The notes: a model not told the origin generated them from the sequence alone. 64,000 nucleotides of DNA from Pseudarthrobacter sp. SSS035 (GCF_023273875.1 NZ_CP096882.1:2108001-2172000); one strand, 5' to 3'. Shown: positions 35,590 to 44,320, counted from the stretch's first letter. Numbers and translations are program-made.

Positions 35590-36966
35590 ATGACACAGCA
35601 GAGCAGAGCCCAATCCGACGTTTTTGTGCCGACGGGCCAGCTGCAGTTCGGCGTCTTTTTCCAGGGCGTCAACTCCGGAACAATCTGGAAGGCAGCCGAA
35701 TCCGGTTCGCAGACCGACTTCGAATCGTTCCGCCGTATTGTGCAGACGGCCGAGCGGGGACTGTTTGCCGCGTTCTTCCTGGGCGAGGGCCTCCGCCTGC
35801 GCGAACACCTCGGCAGGCCTCACGCGCTGGACGTCGTAGGCCGGCCGGACGCGCAGACCATGCTTGCGGCGTTGGCTTCCGTGACCACCAACATCGGCCT
35901 GGTGGCCACCCAGAACACCACGTACAACGACCCCGCCGACCTGGCACACCGCCTCTCGTCCCTTGACCTGATTTCCCGTGGCCGTGCCGCGTGGAACATC
36001 GTGACCACGGACAACGCCTGGACCGGTGCCAACTTCCGGCGCGGGGGATACCTGGACCACGCCGACCGTTACAGGCACGCCGAAGCATTCGTGGAGACGG
36101 CCAAGCGCATCTGGGACTCCTGGGAAACCGCGGAAGGACCCGCGCGCAATGTGCTGCACGAAGGGCAGCACTACACGGTGGACGTGACTCCGCGGCTGCC
36201 TCGCAGCGCCCAATACCGGCCCGTGCTCTTCCAGGCCGGGGACTCCCCGGAAGGCCGTGACTTTGCTGCCCGCCAAGCGGACGTCATCTTCTCGGCCCAC
36301 CCGAAGTTTGATGCCGCGGTCGAATTCCGCAAGGACCTTGTGGCACGCTCGCTGAACGCAGGCCGCGGAGCGAATGCGGTACAGATCATGCCAGCCAGCG
36401 AATTCATCCTGGCACCCACAGCTGACGAGGCTGCGGCGAAGAAGGAATGGGTGCGCAGCCTCCAAATCGGTCCGCAGCAGGCAGTGGCATACCTGGAGCA
36501 GTTCTGGGGCCGCGAGCTCTCCGAATACGATCCTGACGGGCCGCTGCCGGAGATTGACCCTGTGGTGGAGGAGACCTCGGAGACCCGCGGCAGCGGCTTC
36601 CACGGCGCCAAAGCCCGGCAGCTGGCGGACCAGTGGCGGGCAGAGGCCAAGGACAAGGGCCTCTCCATCCGCCAGTTCGTCACCTCCCGCACAGCCCGCA
36701 TGGACGCCACGTTCACAGGCTCGTACTCCGCAGTGGCGGACCAGCTGGCTGAATATGCGCGGGTCGGCGCGGTGGACGGCTTCAACATCTCGCCGTGGCT
36801 GATCCCTTCCGGCCTGGATGACATCGTGAACCATCTGGTGCCGGAACTGCAGGAACGCGGCGTCTACCCGACGGAGTACCGGGGTAGCACCCTGCGCGAC
36901 AACCTCGGCCTGGAAACGCCCGTGCGTACTGCTGACGAAGCCGCTGAGGCGGTCCGCGCTTTATGA
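35590..36966 (+). CDS. NtaA/DmoA-type FMN-dependent monooxygenase (LLM 3)
   Basis: 458 residues, the full NtaA/SnaA/DszA length. Motifs: QFGVFFQGVNSGTIWKAAES, then AERGLFAAFFLGEGL, RLSSLDLISRGRAAWNIVTT, YLDHADRYRHAEAFVETAKR and QYRPVLFQAGDSPEGRDFAA, and the end GLDDIVNHLVPELQERGVYP. Relatives oxidise nitrilotriacetate, dimethylsulfide, dibenzothiophene sulfone and S-(2-succino)cysteine derivatives with FMNH2 from a separate reductase. AAGGGGAAG precedes the ATG. It closes the conserved part of the operon and overlaps the following small frame by 4 bases. Confidence 0.92.
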   Translation: MTQQSRAQSDVFVPTGQLQFGVFFQGVNSGTIWKAAESGSQTDFESFRRIVQTAERGLFAAFFLGEGLRLREHLGRPHALDVVGRPDAQTMLAALASVTTNIGLVATQNTTYNDPADLAHRLSSLDLISRGRAAWNIVTTDNAWTGANFRRGGYLDHADRYRHAEAFVETAKRIWDSWETAEGPARNVLHEGQHYTVDVTPRLPRSAQYRPVLFQAGDSPEGRDFAARQADVIFSAHPKFDAAVEFRKDLVARSLNAGRGANAVQIMPASEFILAPTADEAAAKKEWVRSLQIGPQQAVAYLEQFWGRELSEYDPDGPLPEIDPVVEETSETRGSGFHGAKARQLADQWRAEAKDKGLSIRQFVTSRTARMDATFTGSYSAVADQLAEYARVGAVDGFNISPWLIPSGLDDIVNHLVPELQERGVYPTEYRGSTLRDNLGLETPVRTADEAAEAVRAL

Positions 36967-37121
36967 GCACGGACCGCCCCGTCGGGTGGCTGCGGCGCTG
37001 GTTCCTTACCGCACGCCGCAGCTTCCTCGGAGGGGCCGAGGGCGGAAAGGAGAGTGCCGTCGTCGACCCTTCCTTGGGGAACGTGCAGCTGCAGCTGACG
37101 GTGTGGGAACAGCGCCTCTAG
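36963..37121 (+). CDS. Possible small protein (52 residues) at operon end
   Basis: The ATG overlaps the stop of the monooxygenase gene (ATGA), as do several genes of this operon. The frame runs 52 codons: basic start MSTDRPVGWLRRWFLTARRS, a glycine/acidic middle and VQLQLTVWEQRL at the end. Its TAG shares the CTAG with the convergent transporter's stop. No known family comes to mind and a frame of this length could be chance. The coupling and the basic, Trp-rich start favour a real peptide. Confidence 0.4.
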   Translation: MSTDRPVGWLRRWFLTARRSFLGGAEGGKESAVVDPSLGNVQLQLTVWEQRL

Positions 37122-38719
37122 GGTACTTTGGCGTCCGCCACACCGGTTTCAGCCGATGTTAACTGCAGCGCGGAGTCCGACGACGGATGTGCTGCGACTG
37201 CCGCGGCGTGCTCTGCCAGCACCCCGGTCTGGTGGCGGATCTTCAGACGGTAGAGCAGGGTTCCGCCAATGATCACGGCGGCCACGAAGATCACGCCGCC
37301 CCACTGCAGGTACCACTCGAACGGCGGCACGGAGTTGTAGATCTCCTGGCGCGGCCAGATCAGGTTCAACGTCATGGCGCCGCCCCAGAAGACCGCGAGG
37401 ATGTTCACCGGCAGACCCCATTTGCCCAGGCTGAATCCGGGCTCGCTGCCGTCCGCGGCGAGCGGCCACTTCTTCAGGAGCCGGTTGCGCAGCAACGGAA
37501 CAGTGACCAGGAGGTAGGACAGGTAAATCAGGACGATGCTGATGCTGGACATGATGGTGAAGATGGCCGGCTGCATCACGTTGACCAGCAGCGGAATGAC
37601 GGCCATAACGCCGATCACGATCGCCGCGATCTTGGGGGTCCTGCGGACCGGATCCACCTTGCTGAGCTGCCGGCTGAACGGCAGGTTGTTGTCCCGGGCC
37701 ATGGCGAACATCATGCGGATGGCGGCGGCATGGACAGCCAGGGTACAGACCACCACGGCCACCACGATGCAGGCCAGGAAGGCCTTGCCGAAAGGTCCGC
37801 CCAGGACGGAGAGCACAATGTACTGCAGGCCACCGTCGGCAGCTCCCACCTTGGGATCGGCCAGGTCCGGTGCGGCCAGGATGCCAAACAGCAGGATCAG
37901 GCCGCCCAGCACGAACGAGGCCGTAATGGCCCGCAGGATGGCTTTGGGTGCCGTGCGCTTGGGGTCCTTCGTTTCCTCGCCGAGGGAGCTGGCGGTGTCG
38001 AAGCCGTACATAACGTAGCCGGACGCCATGGCGCCGATGAGGAAGACGCCGAAGAAGCCAAGGTCGTGCCCCTCGCCGAAGCCGGCGGTGTCGAAGAAGA
38101 CCTCGGGCCCCCGCACCACGTGCCAGCCCAGCGCGAGGATCAGCAGCACGGCCGCGGTCAGCTCCACGAAGACGCCGATGCTGTTGATCCTAGTCATCAG
38201 CTTCACACCGAAGGCGTTGATGAAGGTGGAGATGGTGATCATGATGGTGGCCAGCACCACGCCGTTCATGGCGAAGTCGTAGGGGCCGGTGCCGTCACCG
38301 ACGAACTGGAAACCGGACCAGAGCTGGGGCAGGGTGAGCTGCAGGGCGAGTGCCACGGAGCCCAGCGCCACGATGGAGGAGAGCATCAGCAGCCAGCCGG
38401 CCAGCCAGGACGAGGTCCCCGAAGAGAGCCGCTTGGCCCAGTTGTAGACTGACCCCGCCACGGGGTAGCGGCCGGCCAGCTCGGCAAAGCACAGCGCCAC
38501 CATCAGCTGGCCGGCGAAGACGAGGGGCCAGGACCACGCGTACGCCGGGCCGGCCATGGAAAAGCCAAAGTAGAACAGTTGAAAAACACCAGTGAGGATG
38601 GAGATGTAGCTGACACCTGCCGCGAAGCTGGCAAACTTGCCGATGCTCCGGTCCAGGGTCTGCGAATAACCAAACTCGTCCATGCCGCTTGAATCAATAC
38701 TCTTGCTGGGTTCCGCCAT
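37118..38719 (-). CDS. APC-superfamily permease, probable choline or amine transporter
   Basis: 533 residues with about 12 membrane helices. The APC core is seen in SYISILTGVFQLFYFGFSMAG, FAELAGRYPVAGSVYNWAK, GFDTASSLGEETKDPKRTAPKA and AVHAAAIRMMFAMARDNNLPFS. The N terminus and final 40 residues are cytoplasmic and polar. A good AGGAG lies 6 bases before the ATG. It lies 90 bases downstream of codA in the betaine operon, so import of choline or a related amine is inferred; APC-type carriers next to choline or ethanolamine genes are known. It could instead carry an amino acid. Confidence 0.85.
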   Translation of the reverse strand: MAEPSKSIDSSGMDEFGYSQTLDRSIGKFASFAAGVSYISILTGVFQLFYFGFSMAGPAYAWSWPLVFAGQLMVALCFAELAGRYPVAGSVYNWAKRLSSGTSSWLAGWLLMLSSIVALGSVALALQLTLPQLWSGFQFVGDGTGPYDFAMNGVVLATIMITISTFINAFGVKLMTRINSIGVFVELTAAVLLILALGWHVVRGPEVFFDTAGFGEGHDLGFFGVFLIGAMASGYVMYGFDTASSLGEETKDPKRTAPKAILRAITASFVLGGLILLFGILAAPDLADPKVGAADGGLQYIVLSVLGGPFGKAFLACIVVAVVVCTLAVHAAAIRMMFAMARDNNLPFSRQLSKVDPVRRTPKIAAIVIGVMAVIPLLVNVMQPAIFTIMSSISIVLIYLSYLLVTVPLLRNRLLKKWPLAADGSEPGFSLGKWGLPVNILAVFWGGAMTLNLIWPRQEIYNSVPPFEWYLQWGGVIFVAAVIIGGTLLYRLKIRHQTGVLAEHAAAVAAHPSSDSALQLTSAETGVADAKVP

Positions 38720-38809
38720 GTGGACTCCTAAATCAGAAAAGCACGATAGTGATGACCGGCCGGCCGTGGCGCATGGAAGGTCGATGCCCTGCCGCCGGGA
38801 CCTTGCCGC

Positions 38810-40453
38810 TTAGGCGAGGGACGCGGTGAGCTCCATTTCTCCTGAGGTCATGGTTTCGCCGGACCGTCCGTCGCGGATCAGGTCCGCGCAGCGCTCGCCG
38901 ATCATCATGACGGTGATGTTGGGGTTGACGGTGACGTGTTCAGGCATGACGGACGCATCCGCCACGCGCAGGCCGGTGACGCCCTTGACCCGCAGCTCGG
39001 GATCGAGGGGCGACATGTCGTCGTCGGCCGGGCCCATCCGGACGGTGCCGACGGGGTGGTACACGGTGTTGTGGGTCTTGCGGATGTAGTCCCGCAGTTC
39101 CTCGTCCGTCTGCGCCTCGACGCCGGGCGAAAGCTCGCGGCCGGTCCATTCGGCCATTGCCGGCTGGGCGGCGATTTCGCGCGCCTTGCGGATGCCGGCC
39201 ACCATGACCCGCATGTCGTGGCCGTCCGGATCCGTGAAGTAGCGCGGGTCCACCATGGGCTTGTCGCGGAAGTCGCGGCTGCGCAGCCGGACGGTGCCGC
39301 GGGAGCGGGCGTGCGTGACGTTCGGGGTGAGGCTGAAGCCATTCTCCGTAGTGGGGTAGCCGTGCCGCAGGGTGTTCATGTCGAACGGGACGGAGCCGTA
39401 ATGCATCATCAGGTCCGGGCGGTCAAGGCCGTCCTCGGTGGGGGTGAAGATGCCGATTTCCCACCATTGCGTCGAGGCCTGGACCATCGGCTGCCGGGCC
39501 TCGAACTGCACCACGCCTTCGGGGTGGTCCTGCAGGTGCTCACCCACTCCGGGGGAGTCCACCAGCACCTCGATGCCGTGCTGGGCCAGGTGCGCGGCCG
39601 GGCCGATGCCGGACAGCATCAGCAGCTTCGGGGAGTCGATGGCGCCGGTGGACAGGATGACCTCCCGGCGGGCGGTGAGCCGGTGGGTCCGGCCGAACGC
39701 GGAGTCCACCACGTCCACGCCGGTGCAGCGCTTGTCCGTGTCGAACACCAGTTGGCGGGCGCGCAGGCCCGTCAGCAGGGTGAAGTTTTCGCGCGCAATG
39801 ATGGGGTGGATGTAGGAGACGGAGCTGGAGGACCGGGTGCCGTCCGCGCGGCGGTTGATCTGGAAGAAGTTTGCGCCGTTGACCACGGTGGTTCCGGTGT
39901 TGAACTTTGCCCGCGGGATGCCGGTCTGTTCGCAGGCGTCCAGGAGCGCGACGCCGGCAGGATCCACCGGGGGCACGTTCATCAGGTGCACGGGGCCAGA
40001 GCCGCCGTGGAGCGGTGCGTCCGGCCCGGCGTCCTCGTTGGTCTCCAGCCGCTGGTACAGCGGCCAGGCGGCGTCGGCGTTCCAGCCGGTGGCGCCGTAT
40101 TTGGATTCCCACTCGTCCAGGTCTTCGCGCGGGGCCCAGAAGGCGATGCAGGAATTGTGGCTCGAGCAGCCGCCCATGACCTTTGCCCGGGCGTGGCGCA
40201 TAAAGGAGTTGCCGTTCTCCTGCGGCTCCACCGGGTAGTCCCAGTCATAGCCGGATTCCAGCAGCTCCATCCAGCGGTCCAGCTGCAGGATCTCGGGAAG
40301 GTTCCGGTCATCCGGGCCGGCCTCCACCAGGGCAACGGTCACGTCCGGATCCTCGCTCAGCCGGGCGGCGACGGCGGCACCCGCGGATCCGCCGCCGATG
40401 ACGACATAGTCGAACCCGCGCTCGGTGACGTCGTCGATATTGTCGTAGTGCAT
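38810..40453 (-). CDS. codA: Choline oxidase
   Basis: 547 residues of the GMC oxidoreductase family, extremely similar to Arthrobacter globiformis choline oxidase (546 residues) as recalled. The FAD motif GGGSAGAAVAARLSED is at residues 20-35. The His that carries the covalent FAD is His99 (KVMGGCSSHNSCIAF). The catalytic pair is present: His in VYHPVGTVRMG (near 466) and Asn in VNPNITVMMIG (near 510). It converts choline with O2 through betaine aldehyde to glycine betaine, making H2O2, and acts in the cytoplasm. It starts directly after the aldehyde dehydrogenase stop (TAGATG), with GGCAAGGAGAAC as ribosome-binding site. Confidence 0.96.
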   Translation of the reverse strand: MHYDNIDDVTERGFDYVVIGGGSAGAAVAARLSEDPDVTVALVEAGPDDRNLPEILQLDRWMELLESGYDWDYPVEPQENGNSFMRHARAKVMGGCSSHNSCIAFWAPREDLDEWESKYGATGWNADAAWPLYQRLETNEDAGPDAPLHGGSGPVHLMNVPPVDPAGVALLDACEQTGIPRAKFNTGTTVVNGANFFQINRRADGTRSSSSVSYIHPIIARENFTLLTGLRARQLVFDTDKRCTGVDVVDSAFGRTHRLTARREVILSTGAIDSPKLLMLSGIGPAAHLAQHGIEVLVDSPGVGEHLQDHPEGVVQFEARQPMVQASTQWWEIGIFTPTEDGLDRPDLMMHYGSVPFDMNTLRHGYPTTENGFSLTPNVTHARSRGTVRLRSRDFRDKPMVDPRYFTDPDGHDMRVMVAGIRKAREIAAQPAMAEWTGRELSPGVEAQTDEELRDYIRKTHNTVYHPVGTVRMGPADDDMSPLDPELRVKGVTGLRVADASVMPEHVTVNPNITVMMIGERCADLIRDGRSGETMTSGEMELTASLA

Positions 40454-41971
40454 CTAGTTCTCCTTGCCGTGGTCAGCAAACCAGCCGGTGACCTGCGGGC
40501 TGGTGTTGTGGTAGATGTGCTTGGCTTCCTGGTATTCGGCCAGGCCCGTGGGGCCCAGCTCGCGGCCGACGCCGGACTGGCCGAAGCCGCCCCACTCGGC
40601 CTGCGGGAGGTAAGGGTGGTAGTCGTTGATCCAGACCGTGCCGTGCCGCAGCCGTGATGCCACACGCTGCGCCTTGCCGGCATCCTGGGTCCAGACCGCG
40701 CCGGCCAGGCCGTAGATGGTGTCGTTGGCCGTGGCCACGGCCTCGTCCTCGGTGCGGAAGGTCTCCACGGTCACCACCGGGCCGAACGCCTCATCCACTA
40801 CCACGGACATTCCCCTCTGGACGCGGTCCAGGACTGTCGGCTGGTAGTAGAACCCGGCGTCGAACTTTTCCCCAACAGGTGCCGCGCCACCGCACCGCAG
40901 CCGCGCGCCCTCCTGGATGCCGCGCTGGACATACGCGTCGACTTTGTCGCGGTGGGCCGCGGAAATGAGCGGCCCGGTTTCGGCGGCATCGTCAAACGGG
41001 CCGCCAAGCCTGATCTCCTGAGCGCGTCGGACCAGCTCGTCCACGAAACGCTCGGCGATCGATTCCTCCACCACCAGCCGGGCTCCGGCGGAGCAGACCT
41101 GCCCGGAGTGGACGAAGGCGCCGTTCAGGGCATTGTCGACGGCGGCGTCGAAGTCCGCGTCGGCGAACACCACGTTGGGGTTCTTGCCGCCTAGTTCCAG
41201 GGCCACCTTTTTCACGGTGCCGGCGGCGGCCGCGGCGATGCGCTTGCCGGTTTCCAGCCCGCCGGTGAAGGAAACGAGGTCGACGGCGGGGTGTTCGGAG
41301 AGCGGCGCCCCGGCCTCCGCGCCGACTCCGGTCACGAGGTTGGCGACGCCGTCCGGCAGGCCGAGGTCCTGCAGCAGCTGCATGGCCAGGATGGCGGTGG
41401 ACGGCGTCAGCTCGGACGGTTTAAGAACGAAGGTGCAGCCCGCGGCCAGAGCGGGTGCGATCTTCCAGGCGGCCTGGAGCAGGGGGTAGTTCCACGGTGT
41501 GATCAGGCCGCAGACGCCCACCGGTTCGTAGACGATTTTGCTGACGACGGCGGCGTCCCCGGCGTCGACCATGCGGCCCGCCTGCTGCCCGGCCAGCCGT
41601 CCGAAATATTCGAAGCAGGCGGCAATGTCGTCCATGTCGATGCGGCTTTCGGCGATCCGCTTCCCGGTGTCCAGGGATTCAGCGCGGGCGAACTTTTCCC
41701 GGCGTTGGCGCAGTTCGGAGGCGACCTTGAGTAGAAAAGTGCCGCGCTCGGGTGCCGGTACCGAAGCCCAGACGCCGGAGTCGAAGGCCGCCCGGGCTGC
41801 AGCGATGGCCCGCTCGGCATCTTCCCGGCCGGCCTCGGACACTGTGGCGGCCAGCTCGCCGTCGGCGGGGTTACGGATGTGGCGTACGGCGCCCGACGCC
41901 GCCGGCTCCCACGAGCCGTTGATGAACAGAGTGGATGCTGTCATGTCAGAAGACGGTGTGGCGTAAGTCAT
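40454..41971 (-). CDS. betB: Betaine-aldehyde dehydrogenase (aldehyde dehydrogenase family)
   Basis: 505 residues from the ATG at 41971; a second in-frame ATG at 41944 is also possible, and neither has a clear ribosome-binding site. NAD(P)-dependent ALDH motifs: GLITPWNYPLLQAAWKIAPALAAGCTFVLKPSE, catalytic Glu in KVALELGGKNPN, catalytic Cys in NGAFVHSGQVCSAGARL, and the end motif WGGFGQSGVGRELG. Together with codA it completes choline oxidation to glycine betaine. The gene is directly upstream of codA and directly downstream of the double operator, so it is the first gene of the regulated operon. Confidence 0.9.
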   Translation of the reverse strand: MTYATPSSDMTASTLFINGSWEPAASGAVRHIRNPADGELAATVSEAGREDAERAIAAARAAFDSGVWASVPAPERGTFLLKVASELRQRREKFARAESLDTGKRIAESRIDMDDIAACFEYFGRLAGQQAGRMVDAGDAAVVSKIVYEPVGVCGLITPWNYPLLQAAWKIAPALAAGCTFVLKPSELTPSTAILAMQLLQDLGLPDGVANLVTGVGAEAGAPLSEHPAVDLVSFTGGLETGKRIAAAAAGTVKKVALELGGKNPNVVFADADFDAAVDNALNGAFVHSGQVCSAGARLVVEESIAERFVDELVRRAQEIRLGGPFDDAAETGPLISAAHRDKVDAYVQRGIQEGARLRCGGAAPVGEKFDAGFYYQPTVLDRVQRGMSVVVDEAFGPVVTVETFRTEDEAVATANDTIYGLAGAVWTQDAGKAQRVASRLRHGTVWINDYHPYLPQAEWGGFGQSGVGRELGPTGLAEYQEAKHIYHNTSPQVTGWFADHGKEN

Positions 41972-41991
41972 ACGGAGGACACTAACGCACG

Positions 41992-42030
41992 TTGAACGAG
42001 TGTTCAATACTTTCTTGAACACTCGTTCAA
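41992..42030. promoter_or_regulatory. Double palindromic operator of the betaine operon
   Basis: TTGAACGAGTGTTCAA (41992-42007) and TTGAACACTCGTTCAA (42015-42030) are exact inverted copies separated by 7 bases. Each arm is itself a dyad, TTGAAC-N4-GTTCAA. This is typical of TetR-family binding by two dimers. It lies 20 bases before the dehydrogenase start and after the TetR stop, so the neighbouring TetR most likely represses betB-codA-permease. A promoter element is not clearly seen. Confidence 0.8.
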
Positions 42031-42069
42031 GTGTGACGCGCGCTACTGCATCGCCGCGCGGCGTGTGCT

Positions 42070-42696
42070 TTAGAGCTCCCTGAGTGCTGCTTCCCCGCTG
42101 GTTCTTCTGCGGCTCGGGGCGAAGGCGATCTCCTCCGTGCGGGCGATGCTGCGCTGGATGGAGGCGTTGTCCACGCCCAGAAGCGACGTCAGCCACATGC
42201 CGTTCTGTATGACGACGATGTCCGCTGCCCGCTCCCGGCATTCCTCCCAGGAGAGTTCGGGTTTGGCGTTGGATACGAGTGCGGCAACGCCGTCGAGGTA
42301 CCGGTCGAAGGCTGCAGCGTTGATCTCTGCATAACCTTCGTCGGCCTGGGCGAGGGCCCACAGGTGCAGGCGCAGGGACAGGTACCGGGTGGTCAGTAGC
42401 TCGGCGCCGGCAACCCGCCGCAGGGCCTTGCGGAGCTGTTCGTCCGGCGGCAACGAAGGGTCCTGGGCCACCAGTTGAAGGTCATGCTCGTCCACCCGGT
42501 GCAGGGCTGCCCGGATCAGGCTCGTTTTATCGTCGTAGTAGTAGTTCACCAGGCCCAGTGCGACTCCGGCTTCGCGCGCCACGGCACGCATGCTCACGCC
42601 GGAGATGCCGTGGCGCGACAGCAGATCGAGCGCCGCCTCGAGAATGCGCGACTGCCTGTCGATCTGTTCGCCGGAGTTCACGGTCTTTGTCCCCAT
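42070..42696 (-). CDS. TetR-family regulator, BetI-like
   Basis: 208 residues. The DNA-binding domain is ILEAALDLLSRHGISGVSMR followed by AVAREAGVALGLVNYYYDDK, the usual TetR recognition helix region with the GLVNYYYDDK variant seen in BetI-type proteins. The C-terminal ligand domain is helical (LSLRLHLWALAQADEGYAEI). It lies just upstream of the double operator and the betaine genes on the same strand; repression relieved by choline or betaine aldehyde would fit, but ligand and role are inferred from position. Confidence 0.88.
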   Translation of the reverse strand: MGTKTVNSGEQIDRQSRILEAALDLLSRHGISGVSMRAVAREAGVALGLVNYYYDDKTSLIRAALHRVDEHDLQLVAQDPSLPPDEQLRKALRRVAGAELLTTRYLSLRLHLWALAQADEGYAEINAAAFDRYLDGVAALVSNAKPELSWEECRERAADIVVIQNGMWLTSLLGVDNASIQRSIARTEEIAFAPSRRRTSGEAALREL

Positions 42697-42726
42697 CTGG
42701 CCAGACTATTGCCAAACCCGCCGTTA

Positions 42727-42801
42727 GTGCACTTTCCGGAACAGGCGGACGACATCGTCAACCACCTCGTCCCGGAACTCCAGGAACGCGGCATCTGTTA
42801 A
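42727..42801 (+). pseudogene. 3' tail of a lost NtaA-type monooxygenase gene
   Basis: In one frame the sequence reads HFPEQADDIVNHLVPELQERG followed by IC and TAA. The 15-residue run DDIVNHLVPELQERG is identical to the C terminus of the monooxygenase at 35590-36966. Only these roughly 25 codons remain, on the plus strand and convergent with the GNAT gene; the two stops overlap (TTAA). The rest of the gene was lost where the TetR gene now starts. Confidence 0.7.
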
Positions 42802-43238
42802 GGGACCGGTGCCGCCATAAAGACGTCCACAGCGTCCTCCGATTCCACCGCAAAGCCGTGCCGCTCATACAGCCGCCGAGCAGCACTTCCCTGGAGGACG
42901 TTCAGGCGGAAGGGCCGGTGGTCCCGGGACCCGTCCATGGCCTGCCGGAGCACGGCGCCGCCGAGGCCCTTTCCCTGATGCTCCGGGGCCAGGTAAAAGT
43001 GTTCGATCCACTGCGCGTCGGGCTCCGGGCGGACAGCGATCACGCCCGCAGTCTGCCCCGCCATCTCGACGACGAAGGTGTGCTCCGGCTGGAACCCGTT
43101 GAGGAAGCGCTCGCGCACGCGAACCGGGTCAAAGCGGCCCAGCCGCTCAAGGTCCGGACGCATGACGACGGCGCGGAGCTCGGCGATCCACGCGGCGTCG
43201 GAAGTCTGGCTGGGATGAAGGGAGAATTCGGCACTCAC
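42798..43238 (-). CDS. GNAT-family N-acetyltransferase
   Basis: 146 residues from a GTG at 43238 (VSAEFSLHPSQTSDAAW); the frame extends further upstream but there is no better start and the family begins about here. The acetyl-CoA loop is PEHQGKGLGGAVLRQAM after the strand WIEHFYLAPE; the C-terminal half FRLNVLQGSAARRLYERHGF is typical. The substrate is unknown. Upstream, on the same strand, lies an orphan amino-acid-binding protein gene. Confidence 0.78.
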   Translation of the reverse strand: MSAEFSLHPSQTSDAAWIAELRAVVMRPDLERLGRFDPVRVRERFLNGFQPEHTFVVEMAGQTAGVIAVRPEPDAQWIEHFYLAPEHQGKGLGGAVLRQAMDGSRDHRPFRLNVLQGSAARRLYERHGFAVESEDAVDVFMAAPVP

Positions 43239-43336
43239 CGGACCATTAACCCACAATGCATCGAGTGCTCCGTAAACGCCGTTTTGAGGTCCCAAAAGGG
43301 GGCCGGTGGGGAGCAATCGATGCATTGGCGGCGGCC

Positions 43337-44320
43337 CTACTTCTTGGGCAGGCCGGGCGGGTTCAGTTCGGAGGTCTTGATGGCCTCCGAGGACAGGCCC
43401 CACCGGTCCAGGATCTCGGCGTAGCTGCCGTCCTTGATGAGAGTGTTCAGCGCAGCCTGGGCAGCAACGGCCAGGCCGTTGCCCTTCTGTGTGGTGAAGG
43501 CGATTTCGGCGGTCAGCGGCCAGCCGCCGTTGAGCGTGCCCACTTCCTTGGTCTTGCCGTCCTTCGCGGCCTTGTAGGCCGCCCCGGCGTTGGGCCCGAA
43601 CGTCAGCTCCGCACGGCCGGACTGGAGTGCCAGCGTGGAGGCGGAGTCGTCGTCGTAATACTGGAACTCAACCGGCGCGAGCCCCTTGGCCTTGTTCTCT
43701 TCGTCCCAGCGCACCAGGATCGCTTCCTGGTTGGTGCCCGAGCCGACGATGATGCGCTTGCCGGCGACGTCCTTGGCTTCCTTGATGTCGCCGATGGTGG
43801 AATCGGTCTTGGCGTAGAAGCCCAGGAGGTCGTTGCGGTAGCTGGCGAAGTCGAACTTCTCCTTGCGCGCCTCGGTGACGGTGACGTTGGAGAGCACGGC
43901 CTCGTACTTGCCGGATTCAACGCCCAGCGGCCAGTCGGCCCAGGCCACCGGCAGGACCTCCACAGTCAATCCCAGGGTCTCGCCCACCGCGTAGGCGATG
44001 TCCACTTCGCTGCCGATGAGCGTTTTGTTGTCGGTGGCGAACAGGCTCAGCGGGGCTGTGCCGCCGGTGGTGACCACGGTCAGTTTGCCGTCCGCCTTGA
44101 TGGCCTCCGGGACCAGCGCGGCAGCCTGCGCATCCACGGCCACCTTGACGCGGTTCTGCTCCGGGGCCAGGTTGAACGTCTTGCCTGCCGCGCTCGCCGT
44201 AGAGCCCGACGACGGTGCCGTCGCCGCTGTTGCGCCCGGGTCCGAGCAGGCGGCAAGCGCCAGCAGCGTGACTGCTGCGAGTGCTGCACCCGCAGCCTGT
44301 CTTGTCTTGATTTTCGCCAT
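43337..44320 (-). CDS. Orphan polar amino-acid substrate-binding lipoprotein
   Basis: 327 residues from the ATG at 44320 with AGGGGAAATC before it. Signal peptide with lipobox LAAC (Cys25). Segments GKLTVVTTGGTAPLSLFATD, GSEVDIAYAVGETLGLTVEV, IIVGSGTNQEAILVRWDEEN and GNGLAVAAQAALNTLIKDGS match family-3 binding proteins. It is a paralogue of the protein at 31513-32544. No permease or ATPase gene is adjacent, so it may use the transporter at 29604-31501 or another one. It is flanked by LLM genes and a monooxygenase scrap, suggesting a duplicated and decayed locus. Confidence 0.9.
   Translation of the reverse strand: MAKIKTRQAAGAALAAVTLLALAACSDPGATAATAPSSGSTASAAGKTFNLAPEQNRVKVAVDAQAAALVPEAIKADGKLTVVTTGGTAPLSLFATDNKTLIGSEVDIAYAVGETLGLTVEVLPVAWADWPLGVESGKYEAVLSNVTVTEARKEKFDFASYRNDLLGFYAKTDSTIGDIKEAKDVAGKRIIVGSGTNQEAILVRWDEENKAKGLAPVEFQYYDDDSASTLALQSGRAELTFGPNAGAAYKAAKDGKTKEVGTLNGGWPLTAEIAFTTQKGNGLAVAAQAALNTLIKDGSYAEILDRWGLSSEAIKTSELNPPGLPKK

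Noticed and set aside
35242..36834. 530-codon minus-strand frame
   Set aside because: Antisense to the LLM genes 2 and 3, with low-complexity composition.
38936..40657. 573-codon plus-strand frame
   Set aside because: Antisense to choline oxidase, which is unmistakable.
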